11,647 nt of DNA from Funneliformis mosseae (taxonomy: Eukaryota; Glomeromycota; Glomeromycetes; Glomerales; Glomeraceae). The stretch covers positions 1 through 11,647 of the forward strand of contig CAJVPP010003432.1 in NCBI GenBank assembly GCA_910592005.1, read 5' to 3'. Shown here piece by piece: positions 1 through 8,495 of this stretch (within the stretch, counting starts at the first letter, position 1; each line of letters begins with the position of its first letter). A program made the translations under genes and the position numbers. The notes beneath the pieces are model-generated. The model saw only the letters and a list, made by a program, of their open reading frames with translations. It was not told where the DNA came from and made no database searches.

Positions 1-740
1 TTCAAAAGCAAGTCATTTTTCCCAAACTGTTTATCACATACTACTCATAGAAATCATAGCTTTAGCTAATGGATCTTATGAAATTAACTTTCTTTTTTTA
101 TTAACTTAATCATTCTTTATCTTCACTGGAATTTCTTCAGATTTTTTTTTTTTAAAACTATTAAACAATTTAATATCATTAGAAAAACCATCTACTAAGA
201 ATCCTAGATTGTGATTTTTGTGTGTTCCAAATAAAGTATCAATTCTTTCAAACTATTTCCATTTTGCTTGTGCTTCTCTTTCTATTTTATTTTTTTTTTC
301 TTTAATATCATTATATTTAGTCACTAGGCGGCCTAATTTATTTTTGATTATTTCCATAGTTTTCCTGAGAAAATTTTATTAGAAGCCATTTTAGCAAAAT
401 TTGACTTATTTTTTTTATAACTAGAAAAATTTTCTTCAAGAAAATTTATCAATAATTTTGTATTTTCATCATTTCAGCCTTCTTCTTCATTAACAAATCC
501 AGATTAAGAAGTATTATTTGAAGTACTTTTTTTCCTCTTTTTTTTATAAATTTTTGGTTTAGCAAGTATTAATATAGTATTAGTAGTAGGTTCAACCAGT
601 GGCAATAAATTAAAAGTATGTAAAACTGAAGAGTTGGGGTTTGTTACAGCTATAATATCTAGATTTTATATAAAAAATTCTTGTGGTTTTGGAGCAATTG
701 AACGAAAAGTTGAATTTGAGTTAAACACGGTAAAATTTAA
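1..740 (-). pseudogene. Degraded Myb/SANT-like DNA-binding protein, cut by window edge
   Basis: One minus-strand frame can be followed from about 740 to base 1 with no frameshift, broken only by stops at 666-668, 504-506, 474-476, 253-255, 106-108, 76-78, 34-36, 31-33 and 13-15. Reading through them gives a basic linker (KKKRKK), then after an acidic GFVNEEEG a Myb/SANT-like trihelix region: NDENTKLLINFLEENF, KMASNKIFSGKTMEIIKNKL, and a last helix with KWK*FERIDTLFG (about 225-476). The stop just before NDENT and the one in KWK*FE sit where tryptophans are expected, so TGG to TGA/TAG changes are likely. A Lys-rich tail with DPLAKAMISMSSM follows. Such proteins bind DNA and are often transposon-associated; function here is inferred. 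The true start is not visible. The family call is from motif recognition only; the pseudogene status is clear. Confidence 0.72.
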
Positions 741-970
741 AAAAAAATCACGTTATCTTGTAAAATTAGCTTATCTGAATTTAATTTATTAAAATCAACC
801 AAGGTGAGTAATAAAAATGTTAATCGTATTGATTGCTCACTGATCGTTTCAGTATCCAATAATTTTTGATTCAATTTTTGGTCGATCTGATCTGATCTAA
901 AAATGAACAGAACTATAGTATATACTAGAAAACTAAGGGAAAACCAAAGATTTTTTTTAATATTAAAACA
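737..970 (-). other. Unassigned coding-like open stretch, no start codon
   Basis: This frame stays open for 78 codons on the minus strand, which is long for such AT-rich DNA, but has no ATG. A good acceptor (ttcatttttag, ending at 897) precedes the more protein-like part, which begins SDQIDQKLNQKLLDTETISE and continues with a hydrophobic FLLLTLVDF segment. It could be a 3' exon of the gene interrupted by the element at 1083-4524, or a 5' exon of the Myb/SANT remnant. I do not recognise it. The codons before 897 are probably intron. Confidence 0.3.
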
Positions 971-986
971 TCATTGGCATAATAGA

Positions 987-1082
987 TTAATGATTGTTAT
1001 AAATTTCTTCGATAACAATTCCATAAATAAACAATTCTTTAATAATTGATTTTTTTATTTTCTTTTTATAATGTAGATTGTA
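987..1082 (-). pseudogene. Distal half of the frame interrupted by the transposon
   Basis: On the minus strand the sequence after the left target duplication (1082-1072) reads on as TAT AAA AAG and stays open for 27 codons to a TAA at 987-989. It includes KKSIIKELFIYGIVIEEIYN. This is the same phase that enters the right target duplication from 4628, so with one copy of the 11-bp repeat the two halves join with no shift. The protein is not recognised. The terminating TAA may be a former CAA, since SIMPMMF follows in frame before another stop. Confidence 0.45.
1072..1082 (+). repeat. Left target-site duplication, 11 bp
   Basis: TGTAGATTGTA lies directly outside the left inverted repeat and is repeated exactly, in the same orientation, at 4525-4535 directly outside the right inverted repeat. 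A length of 11 bp is in the range known for Mutator-like elements (8-11 bp) and longer than the 8 bp typical of hAT. Confidence 0.85.
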
Positions 1083-1129
1083 TCATAGTTAAAAATTCGT
1101 TTATTGGCTTAATTTCATATGTTGATCAA
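1083..1129 (+). repeat. Left terminal inverted repeat
   Basis: From 1084 the sequence CATAGTTAAAA(A)TTCG runs inward and matches the reverse complement of the right end from 4523. Over 1084-1117 I count 30 matches, one substitution and three one-base gaps against 4523-4493. A shared TGATCAA follows a few bases further in. The outermost base differs (T here, G on the other end), so the exact border is uncertain by one base. Confidence 0.83.
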
Positions 1130-1294
1130 CAATAATCAACCAGTAAAATTTATTGTAATACAATATAAAAAATTGCTGAAGTAAAATATTTTTTTACAAT
1201 TTATTAAAAAATAACCAATAATTTCATAAATAATAAAAGTTAAAGTTTAATTTAATCAAAATGCAGTATATAAGCAGTATAGAACACTTCAGAA

Positions 1295-4200
1295 CTATTT
1301 AAAATTAGTTACATTTATAATATCCTTTAGTGTTAAACCAGAGATTGGTGACAATTCAATTCTTTCGACCAGTACACAATTTTCAACAAATTCTTTTGAA
1401 AATTTTGTAATAATCATAAGATTAAATTGAAACTAAAAGATAAATGGTTCAACTTACCAGATATTTTTTTCTTTAATTCTATATCAATTTCAATTTGTTT
1501 TGATATAGTTTTAATATTACCTAACTTATCATCATTATCATCTTGCACCTGAGAATCTGTCTAACTATCAATTTCTTCACTCAATTATAATCTATGATTG
1601 TATAACTTTGATAATTCATTAATTGAGCCAGAAAGGTAGTCAAAGCAATGTGAGCAACGTAATCCTAAAATGTAAAAACAAGTTTTATGATATCTGTATC
1701 TACAAATTAACACCTGACCATCATTCTATAACAGATCTATGCATTCTGGACGATCACATAGTTTACTAACTACTGGCTGATATTTTGAGTAATATCCTAA
1801 TGACAAAACATCAGAAGAAAATTGTGTTTTAATACTAGGAAAGTAAGAATAATCCTTTTTAATTCTTTTTTCTTCTATTTTTAACTCTGATTTGTTAAGA
1901 TTTTTGGTATAAATTATCAAAAAAATCTAGATGAAATATAGCTGATAATTTAACTAAATCATCAAGATCTTTTTTAAAATAGAGATAATCATGCTTTTGG
2001 CTCAAAAAATTTACAAATGAATTTTTATGCTAGCAATGATCTAAAAACAAAGCATTCTGTTTCAATGATTTTCCAGTGAATACTTTTGCACTAGTATGTT
2101 GATATAATAAACTATAGAAATTTTCTACTGGGTATTCATCAAAAATGTTTAAATGTATTTCCAAAGTATTTATTATTAGATGTTGAATCACTTTTCAATA
2201 ATGAATATCTAATAGAAATGCTAACATTATTTTATCATAATTACATCTATAAAATTGTTACATTGCAATCCATAATTGAAATATTATATTAATATATTCT
2301 TCAAATTGGTTCATTTGAAATAAATAAGTGTAGATATCTAGAGTTACTGGTATCAGATTATCCAATAAGTCAAGAAAGGTAATATATGATGTATTTTTAG
2401 ATACTCTGAATTTTTTTACAACATATTTTTTTATTAAGAGTCAGCCTTCATGTGCTAAATATAATAATAAATTAATTCTCCATAGTTTAGTTTTTGCCGC
2501 TAGTTTTTTTATCTTTTCAAAAATTGATTTGTACATGCAATTAAAAAATGGGTGAAATATAATAAATACTAATTCACATGTGTTGAGTGAGACATGAAGA
2601 GACCTCAGAAATGAAATAAGATGTGTTATTTCTTTTAAAATGAATAATTCAGACTCAGATTTTAATTTGTTTACAATTGCTCTTCTTATAAATAGTTGTT
2701 CTGAAAAGTCAGCTGGAAGAGGAATTACATACTTTTCAAGGTATTTTTTAACTTCTGATAATCTTAAAAAAAAAAAGAATATAAATTATTTAAAGTTTTT
2801 GTTATTAATCATTATTTTTATATTAACCTAATAAATGTTTGAACGACTTGCATATAATTTTTAGTGTTTTTTAGATTTAACTCAATACAATCTACTAATT
2901 TTGTTTGATTGAATTTTCGGTAGTGTTTTTCTAAAATATCTGCATTATAAGAATGAATCATCAAATTTTTAATTAGGTCTGTATTACTATTAATTAAATA
3001 TGTCAAATTCTAGTTGATTTTATTGAATTGTAACTATTATCTAAAATTATTATTTGTTCTTCACACATTTTTTTAAGAAGTAAAACGTCAATGCTACAAG
3101 GATTATAGATAAAAGAATTACTATTAGAATAGTAAGGAATCAGTAAAGTTTGAGCAGTGTTAAATAATATAGTTATCATGTAAGCTATATGCGAAGTAGA
3201 GTTTGTAGATAGGATATGAATTCCATGTATATTATGATAATCATCAACACATGCGATTATTATATTATTGAACTAAATTTTCAATTTATTTTTTTATTAA
3301 AAATTTAATTTTTTTTTAAAAAAAAATACTTAATTTTTTTAAAATAAAAACATTTATGAAAATATCATAATCTTACAAAATTTTGAATATAAGTTTGTAT
3401 GCCAGATTGATATTCTTTTTCAATTTTATCAAGTCAGTTGAAAGATGTTTGATATGTTGTACTAAATCTCATCTTAGCTATAGTATTTACACAATGTACA
3501 AAAGCCTTAGATTCTACTAAGAATAATCCAATAGCAGATTTAGTTCTGCTCATTTGTTTATTTTGTAATCCTGCTATTTGATAGCAAAGTACCATAACCT
3601 TTTGTTTTAAAGATTTTTGGGTTTTTTTGTTTTTTTCTTTAGGATTCATTACCCTAAATAAAATATCAAAAAATCTCTAAAGCTTAGAATCGTGACTTTC
3701 TATAAATTTGATAAATTCTGTTACATTTAACTTTGGTAAATTTTCTTTTCGATGATCTTGATAAATAACATTAATCATTTGTGTTATTTGATTATTAAAA
3801 TATTCTGAAAATCGTCTAAAATCTATATTAACAAGTATAATAATGCAATTAGTAAATTATAAATATTTTAAATAATATAAAATAAATTAAATATCATTAT
3901 TTTTCTCAGAGTTGCGCATATAATCATTTACTTTTGCTTTCAACTCTAATACTTTTTATTTAAGTTGTTTTATACTTGAAACATTATTTAACAAATTTTC
4001 ATATATTTCTTGTAATAAACAAACCTGCTTTACCCTATTTCCCCATCATTATATGCTGAATCTCTCTCATGTGTCAGTTTTTTACTTGATTTTGAAATAT
4101 TTCTATCAAATACAACCAATTCATTATAGTGTTTTTCACAAAGTTGGTCATGTAGCTTAAGTTCTATAGCCAGACTTTGAAATTCAAAGCCTTTTAAGGC

Positions 4201-4307
4201 CTTTTGAAGTAAATTTGGCATCAATTGTCAAAATTTTTCATTAACATTATCATTGTCACAAATTACATATGGTCCTATATTTTTTACGAGGTCTACCCTT
4301 TACCATT
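1295..4307 (-). pseudogene. Transposase-like protein, DYHNIH/RING-like family, degraded
   Basis: The frame starts at ATG 4307 (MVKGRPRKKYRTICNL) and can be followed to TAG 1297-1295. In order: a Cys/His N-terminus with LCEKHYNELVVFDRN; a coiled coil (about 4020-3905); CYQIAGLQNKQMSRTKSAIG (about 3585-3530); CVDDYHNIHG (about 3255-3225); LEKYVIPLPADF (about 2740-2705); DEYPVENFYSLLY (about 2140-2105); and a RING-like finger C-x4-C-x12-C-x4-H-x2-C-x7-C-x2-C (about 1765-1650). Introns with usable sites remain at 3376-3273, 2827-2763 (phase fits exactly) and 1457-1393. Stops include 4230-4228, 3958-3956, 3679-3677, 3436-3434, 2443-2441, 2260-2258, 2197-2195, 2032-2030, 1728-1726, 1587-1585 and 1563-1561. 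Frameshifts lie near 4265, 4035, 3005 and in a T-run near 1920. The intact protein would be about 900 residues. Asp of VDDYHN, Asp of PADF and Glu of PVENF are candidate metal ligands of an RNase H-like fold; that is a guess. Confidence 0.78.
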
Positions 4308-4476
4308 ATTATTAATAGAAGTTTACTCTATTTTGGGATCTTAATAAAGTAAGGTTTGAAGAATATATGTACGAAATTTCAATATATGTTATTTAGAGAA
4401 GTCGCGTGAGTTTTATATGAGTGATATATTTCTTTTTTTAAAGTAACAATAACAATATAAATGCCGATTATTTAAA

Positions 4477-4524
4477 TTGATCATGTGCCACGTGAATTAA
4501 CCAATAATCGAATTTTAACTATGC
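4477..4524 (-). repeat. Right terminal inverted repeat
   Basis: This is the reverse-complement partner of 1083-1129. Read on the minus strand from 4523 it starts CATAGTTAAAATTCG and continues inward through TTATTGG and TTAATTCA to a TGATCAA. Both repeats point into the element, as expected for a cut-and-paste transposon. Confidence 0.83.
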
Positions 4525-4535
4525 TGTAGATTGTA
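4525..4535 (+). repeat. Right target-site duplication, 11 bp
   Basis: TGTAGATTGTA is an exact direct copy of 1072-1082 and directly abuts the right inverted repeat. On the minus strand it is read as TAC AAT CTA CA within the interrupted reading frame. Confidence 0.85.
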
Positions 4536-4680
4536 AACATCGTGAAGATTGTGCATTGAACTAATTTCATATATTGACTGAAAATCTTTTTCATTACCTT
4601 CATTACCAACGTCACCATTCTCTTCGGCCTTTTATATTTAACCCAAGTGGGATTACGTACCAATCAAATGCATTGCTCAT
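4525..4680 (-). pseudogene. Proximal half of the gene interrupted by the transposon
   Basis: An ATG at 4680-4678 opens a short frame (MSNAFDWYVIPLG...) that meets TGA at 4614-4612. A second minus-strand frame, shifted by one base, is open from 4628 (AEENGDVGNEGNEKDFQ) through SSMHNLHDVYNL into the target duplication, and continues in phase on the far side of the element (1071-990). The simplest view is a gene starting at 4680 with a small indel near 4625, later split by the insertion. A splice of the GTACGT at 4660 to the AG before 4628 would give an intron of only about 32 nt and the wrong phase, so I do not favour it. The product is not recognised. The start lies 77 bp from the synthetase start, facing away from it. 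Confidence 0.45.
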
Positions 4681-4757
4681 AGTAACTGTAAATTTTAACT
4701 TTGAAATTATGTATGATATAAATTAAGATTATCTCAAAATTTTTAGGATGGTAAATA
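4681..4757. promoter_or_regulatory. Short shared upstream region of two divergent genes
   Basis: Only 77 bp separate the ATG of the broken minus-strand gene (4680) from the synthetase ATG (4758). The stretch is AT-rich with no clear TATA box, and both 5' untranslated regions would have to fit here or overlap the neighbouring gene. It is probably a compact bidirectional promoter; this is inferred from geometry alone. Confidence 0.35.
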
Positions 4758-4801
4758 ATGTTCGCATTAAAAAGACAATTACATTTATCATTGAAAAATA
4801 A
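4748..4801 (+). promoter_or_regulatory. Upstream ORF overlapping the synthetase start
   Basis: An ATG at 4748 lies ten bases before the synthetase ATG and is out of frame with it. It encodes 17 codons and ends at TAA 4799-4801, inside exon 1. Its context (A at -3, G at +4) is at least as good as that of the main start. If transcripts begin upstream of 4748 it would reduce synthetase translation; if they begin between 4751 and 4757 it has no effect. No transcript start is visible, so the role is uncertain. Confidence 0.3.
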
Positions 4802-6962
4802 TGTCCCGTTTCAAAACTTCATTTCAATACGAAATAAAAATATTGTCACAACCTGCCGACATTTACAAGGACATTCTCGAAACAAGGTAACTTTCTTGTT
4901 AGAATTATGTGTTTTTGTAAAATTTGTAGGTAACATTTTTTTTTATCCAATCAGTCTTTAGCTTCCAAAAGTAAGTCAATCGAAAAGCAAACAGAATCCG
5001 AGTCAGAACAAACTAAAAGCGTACGTTAAGTAACTCATTATTATTTTTTTTTTTTTCGCATTTAAACATTTATTCAACTTATTTTAAAACTATACAGAAA
5101 TATTTCAATTATCGTTCAAATATAATTAAAGAACTTCGCCGTACAAAAGAACCAAATCCATATCCGCATAAATTCAATGTCGATATCACTATTCCACAAT
5201 TTAATCAAAAATATTCACATATAGAAGCCGGGCAAATAAATACCGAAGAAATTGTAAGAATAGCTGGTCGTATTCATAATCAAAGATCTTCTGGTAGAAA
5301 TTTGATTTTCTATGATTTATATGGTGAAGGAACTAAAATACAAATTAATGCTCGGGCGCAGTAAATGTTATTACCAGTTAATTAATTAGCATATATAATA
5401 TAAATATATATTTTTTTAATAACAGTAATGATTGAAATGTTAAAGTTACATTCATCTATCTATCTATTTTTAGAGATTCAGAACGTGATTTTTTAAAAAC
5501 TCATGAACACGTTCGAAGAGGAGATATTGTCGGAGTCGTAGGAACTCCGGGAAGGACGAAGCTAGGAGAATTATCAATATACCCCAAAGATCTTATATTA
5601 TTATCACCATGTTTACATCAATTGCCTACTCCACGTGAAGGACTCAAAGATAATGAAACCCGATATCGTCAGAGATATCTTGATTTGATGATAAATAACG
5701 AAATACGAGAAAATTTCATATGTAAATCAAAAGTCATTAATTATCTTCGACGTTTCTTGGATGAACGAGGTTTTTTGGAGGTTGAAACACCAATGATGAA
5801 TCATGTTGCAGGTGGTGCATCAGCAAAACCATTTAAAACACATCATAGTCATCTTAAACGTGATCTGTATTTAAGAATTGCACCAGAATTATACCTAAAA
5901 CAACTGGTTATAGGTGGATTAGAAAAGGTTTATGAAATTGGAAGACAGTTTCGTAATGAATCTATTGATATCACACATAATCCCGAATTTACTACGGCAG
6001 AATTCTATTTGGCTTATGCTGATATGTTTGATTTGATGCAAATGACTGAAGATTTATTGGGAAACCTAGTTAAGAGTTTAAAGGGAAATTATGTGGTGAA
6101 TTATAATTTGAATGGTAATGAAATCGAAATTGATTTTACACCGCCATTCAAAAGAATTGATATTATCAAAACTTTGGAAAATAATTTGAATGTAAAGTTT
6201 CCCGATCCCGATCAATTACATACCGAAGAAACACATAAATTCTTATCTGATTTATGTGAGAAACATAAAGTTATTTGCAGACCACCAAAAACTAACTCTA
6301 AATTATTCGATAAGGTAGAAAAGATATATAAATATATAAAATATATATATTTATTTATTTTAAGAAAATAGTTTCGTCTCGTTATATACATTTATTAACT
6401 TTTTCGCCCATACTAAATAATAGTTGATCAAAAAGTTCATTGAATCAGAATGTATATCACCAACCTTTATAACCGGCCACCCACAAATCTTATCTCCATT
6501 GGCAAAATCGCATCGTGAAATTACAGGATTATGTGAAAGATTTGAATTAATTGTTGGAACAATTGAAATTATTAACGCATATACTGAATTAAATGATCCG
6601 TTTGAACAAAAAGAAAGATTTGAAGAACAAAATCATCAAAGAGATATAGGTGATGATGAGGCCCAAATTGGTGATGATGCATTTTGTACAAGTTTAGAAT
6701 ATGGATTACCTCCTACGTAAGTTTTGGGGAAAATACGGAAAGAGAACCTTTATTATGATTAACTAAACATTTAATTATTTTGTAGGGCTGGATGGGGCTT
6801 GGGTATTGATAGGTTGACTATGATATTAACAAACAATTCTAGTATAAAAGAGGTATGTCTCGTTTGATTTTAACTTTCACTTATACAAAAAGATTTTCTA
6901 AAAAAGAATGCCTATAAATATTATTGTAGGTTTTATTATTTCCAACATTAAAACCTATTTAA
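4758..6962 (+). CDS. Lysyl-tRNA synthetase, class II, probably mitochondrial; 7 exons
   Basis: The enzyme charges tRNA-Lys with lysine. Exons: 4758-4886, 4955-5020, 5098-5360, 5474-6314, 6424-6716, 6786-6852, 6930-6962, giving 563 codons plus TAA. All introns are GT-AG, 68-113 nt, and phases match throughout. Residues 1-43 hold several Lys/Arg and no Asp/Glu, as in a mitochondrial presequence; 44-65 form a polar linker. The anticodon-binding OB fold spans about 117-200 ([14 protein letters not shown]). The catalytic domain has motif 1 FLEVETPMM (253-261), motif 2 with FRNE (312-315) then [15 protein letters not shown] (471-475), NAYTELND (484-491) and motif 3 GWGLGIDR (533-540). The protein ends shortly after the conserved LLFP, without the longer tail of many cytosolic forms. 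No core residue appears missing. There is no in-frame Met between residue 1 and the catalytic region, so a shorter cytosolic form by downstream initiation is unlikely. LysRS identity is near certain; mitochondrial location is inferred. Confidence 0.96.
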
Positions 6963-7081
6963 CAATGAACTTGTTTTTTAAAAAAAAATTATTTACATAA
7001 TGAAGAACTATTACGATCCTATATTGCTTCATGTTGATTGATCTTAAAATTGCTTTATTTAAACTATTTCGCGATTGAAGA

Positions 7082-7087
7082 AATAAA
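7082..7087 (+). terminator. Candidate poly(A) signal of the synthetase gene
   Basis: AATAAA lies 120 bases after the stop codon, in an otherwise non-coding AT-rich 3' flank. It is the first canonical hexamer I see downstream of the gene. Such hexamers are common by chance at this base composition, so support is modest. Confidence 0.35.
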
Positions 7088-7610
7088 AAAGACTTACAAT
7101 TGCAATTTCTTGAGCTTATATGTCATCAGAAATGTTGTATAAACAGAATTAGCAGTAATGGTTTAGACGTGTTTTTTGTTTTTTTACTGAAGAGTCTCGA
7201 AATCCCTCTAAAAATGTATTTAATTTATTTGACCACGAGCTCTTTTCGCAATTTTGTTATCATCAAGTTGACGTGAATTGCATGCTTAAAGAATTGCTTG
7301 CATTCAAAATTATTTTTGTATTAGTATTTTAAAGTTCGATCTTTTCCTGCTTTTTTCAATTTGAAATGCAAAATATATTTTGATCATCGAGTTCAAATAT
7401 TCATTAGGCTGTTGTATAACTTCTGAAATTACCTTGAAATGATATTGAAGTTCCTCATATAAAAATAATAAAGTTTAAAAAGATGGAATTTCATATATTT
7501 ATTAATATTTATCTTTCTCTTAGACGTGAAGAGTAGAAGAGTCTTTTTAAATTGACTTTTTGACTTCAAAATTTAGCCGTTTGAGTAGACTTCATATTCA
7601 TTCATCTTGA
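7088..7610. other. Intergenic stretch, no gene seen
   Basis: All six frames are full of stops and I see no RNA gene, long repeat or splice-linked coding segment. TAGACGTG occurs near 7164 and again near 7523, which is probably chance. Confidence 0.5.
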
Positions 7611-8084
7611 ATGGAGTCGCAAGAAACAGTTCTAGTATCACGACAAAGGAAAAGTTGTATCTTGTTTGATTAGATGAATTATGATGAAACGGAGGAAGAG
7701 GCTGACAGTCAACAGCTAAAACAATTGATGCTTCAGACAGAGCAATGTTTGCAGATGCATTAGCGTATCTTCTTCGTGTTGTATAATTTAACTTCCTTAT
7801 CAGGCACTAAGGATGAACGCATTCTACTGCGCTATGGAAGTGAACAGTCCGCTCTTTTCATTAATGTTTCTGCAGGCGCAATGAAGAACAAGTTTGAAAA
7901 AGCAATATAGGCAAATCTTCGAGATATTGAACTCATTAGTTATGCCAATATGTCTATGAACGTAATGTTATTCTCGAATTTTCTCATACTTCTTCGATAA
8001 TGTCCTTTAATAGTACTATTGATCCCTATTCAATATCCAATACAGTGGATTAGAGTAGGTTTTGGTGAATTGGAAAGAAGCTGA
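7611..8084 (+). pseudogene. Coding-like GC-richer island, unknown protein, broken
   Basis: From ATG 7611 one plus-strand frame runs 157 codons to TGA 8082-8084 with only four internal stops (the first at 7671-7673). All four are TAG or TAA, one step from a Gln codon. By eye the stretch is clearly richer in G and C than its surroundings. Readable parts include MESQETVLVSRQRKSCILFD, an acidic YDETEEEADSQQLKQLMLQ and SALFINVSAGAMKNKFEKAI. Other frames also hold coding-like pieces (SDRAMFADALAYLL, KEAEYGYKYVSIPTL), so frameshifts are likely. I do not recognise the family. It may be a decayed gene or a fragment of foreign or transposon origin. Confidence 0.4.
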
Positions 8085-8138
8085 ATATGGATATAAATAT
8101 GTTTCCATTCCTACACTGTTATTTTACTATAAGCTCTT

Positions 8139-8495
8139 TTAGTTCGAATCTCTCACTTTCAGTTTCCTTTGCTCGTCTCTTTTGTTGAATCTCCTTATTT
8201 ATACCTCGCTTTTATCATTATTCTCATTTTTTTGGTACTTCTTCAAAAAGGTTACTTCATTAATGAGACTATCAGTAATTTTGTAGGGTTTTGGAAGAAG
8301 TTCAATATTAAAATTATAGGGTATAAGGTCTGGATTATCCTCATTATCTTTAGAGCTATCTTCATAAGAAGCAAAGATATTAAAACAGTTATATCGACAA
8401 GGATCATTTTAAGAGATTTTAATAAGGTGATAAATATTATGACAGTACCCGGGTTTGTTCTCAAAAACCAACTTTTTGCTGTGAAGAAAAATGTC
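8139..8495 (-). pseudogene. Acidic coding-like fragment, unknown protein, broken
   Basis: This minus-strand frame has 119 codons with two internal TAA stops (8411-8409 and one after KSEV near 8142 + 40 bases) and ends at TAA 8141-8139. The amino-acid make-up is that of a real protein: FENKPGYCHNIYHLI, then after the first stop NDPCRYNCFNIFASYEDSS, an Asp/Asn-rich stretch, LIPYNFNIELLPKPYKITDS and LKKYQKNENNDKSE. The first TAA fits a former CAA. No start or family is recognised. It may be a separate gene or the tail of a larger remnant. The long hydrophobic plus-strand frame over the same bases is its shadow. Confidence 0.45.

Larger units (their letters stand above)
1083..4524 (-). mobile_element. 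TIR DNA transposon with degraded transposase-like gene
   Basis: A 3442-bp unit is bounded by inverted repeats (1083-1129 and 4477-4524) and by perfect 11-bp direct repeats (1072-1082 and 4525-4535). The only gene inside is the minus-strand pseudogene 4307-1295. The subterminal stretches 1130-1294 and 4308-4476 are AT-rich and show no gene. The element is dead: its gene has at least 11 in-frame stops and four frameshifts, yet the short target duplications are unmutated and the host frame on both sides is still readable. One reading is that an already defective copy was moved in trans. The TSD length suggests a Mutator-like group, but the protein does not look like a classical MULE transposase to me. 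The element structure is seen in the sequence; family placement is inference. Confidence 0.82.

Noticed and set aside
880..900. GATCTGATCTGATC tandem repeat
   Set aside because: It has only about three copies of a 5-bp unit, with no sign of function or a larger array.
2640..2831. Plus-strand ORF of 63 codons
   Set aside because: It is antisense to the transposase-like pseudogene and runs through its intron at 2763-2827.
1..4307. Genetic code with TAA/TAG read as Gln
   Set aside because: Many broken frames would open under such a code, but the 563-codon synthetase uses none of these codons internally and ends in TAA. The remnants also carry TGA stops and frameshifts, so decay explains them better.
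4481..4663. Minus-strand ORF of 60 codons spanning the right end of the element
   Set aside because: It crosses the target duplication into the inverted repeat. The neighbouring frame continues across the empty-site junction and is the better candidate.
4971..4976. GTAAGT donor-like sequence inside exon 2
   Set aside because: Its use would leave a 16-nt exon and shift the frame when joined to the exon at 5098.
5421..5425. Earlier AG (aacag) as the acceptor of intron 3
   Set aside because: Only the acceptor ending at 5473 keeps the phase and gives the conserved AQD ... RGDIVGV sequence.
5622..6371. Stand-alone synthetase ORF starting at TTG 5622 and ending at 6371
   Set aside because: It is the interior of exon 4 read into intron 4. 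Conserved OB-fold sequence lies upstream and motif 3 lies downstream across splice junctions.
8135..8160. tRNA-like B box (AGTTCGAATCT)
   Set aside because: The flanking bases do not pair into a T stem, and no A box or acceptor stem is found upstream.
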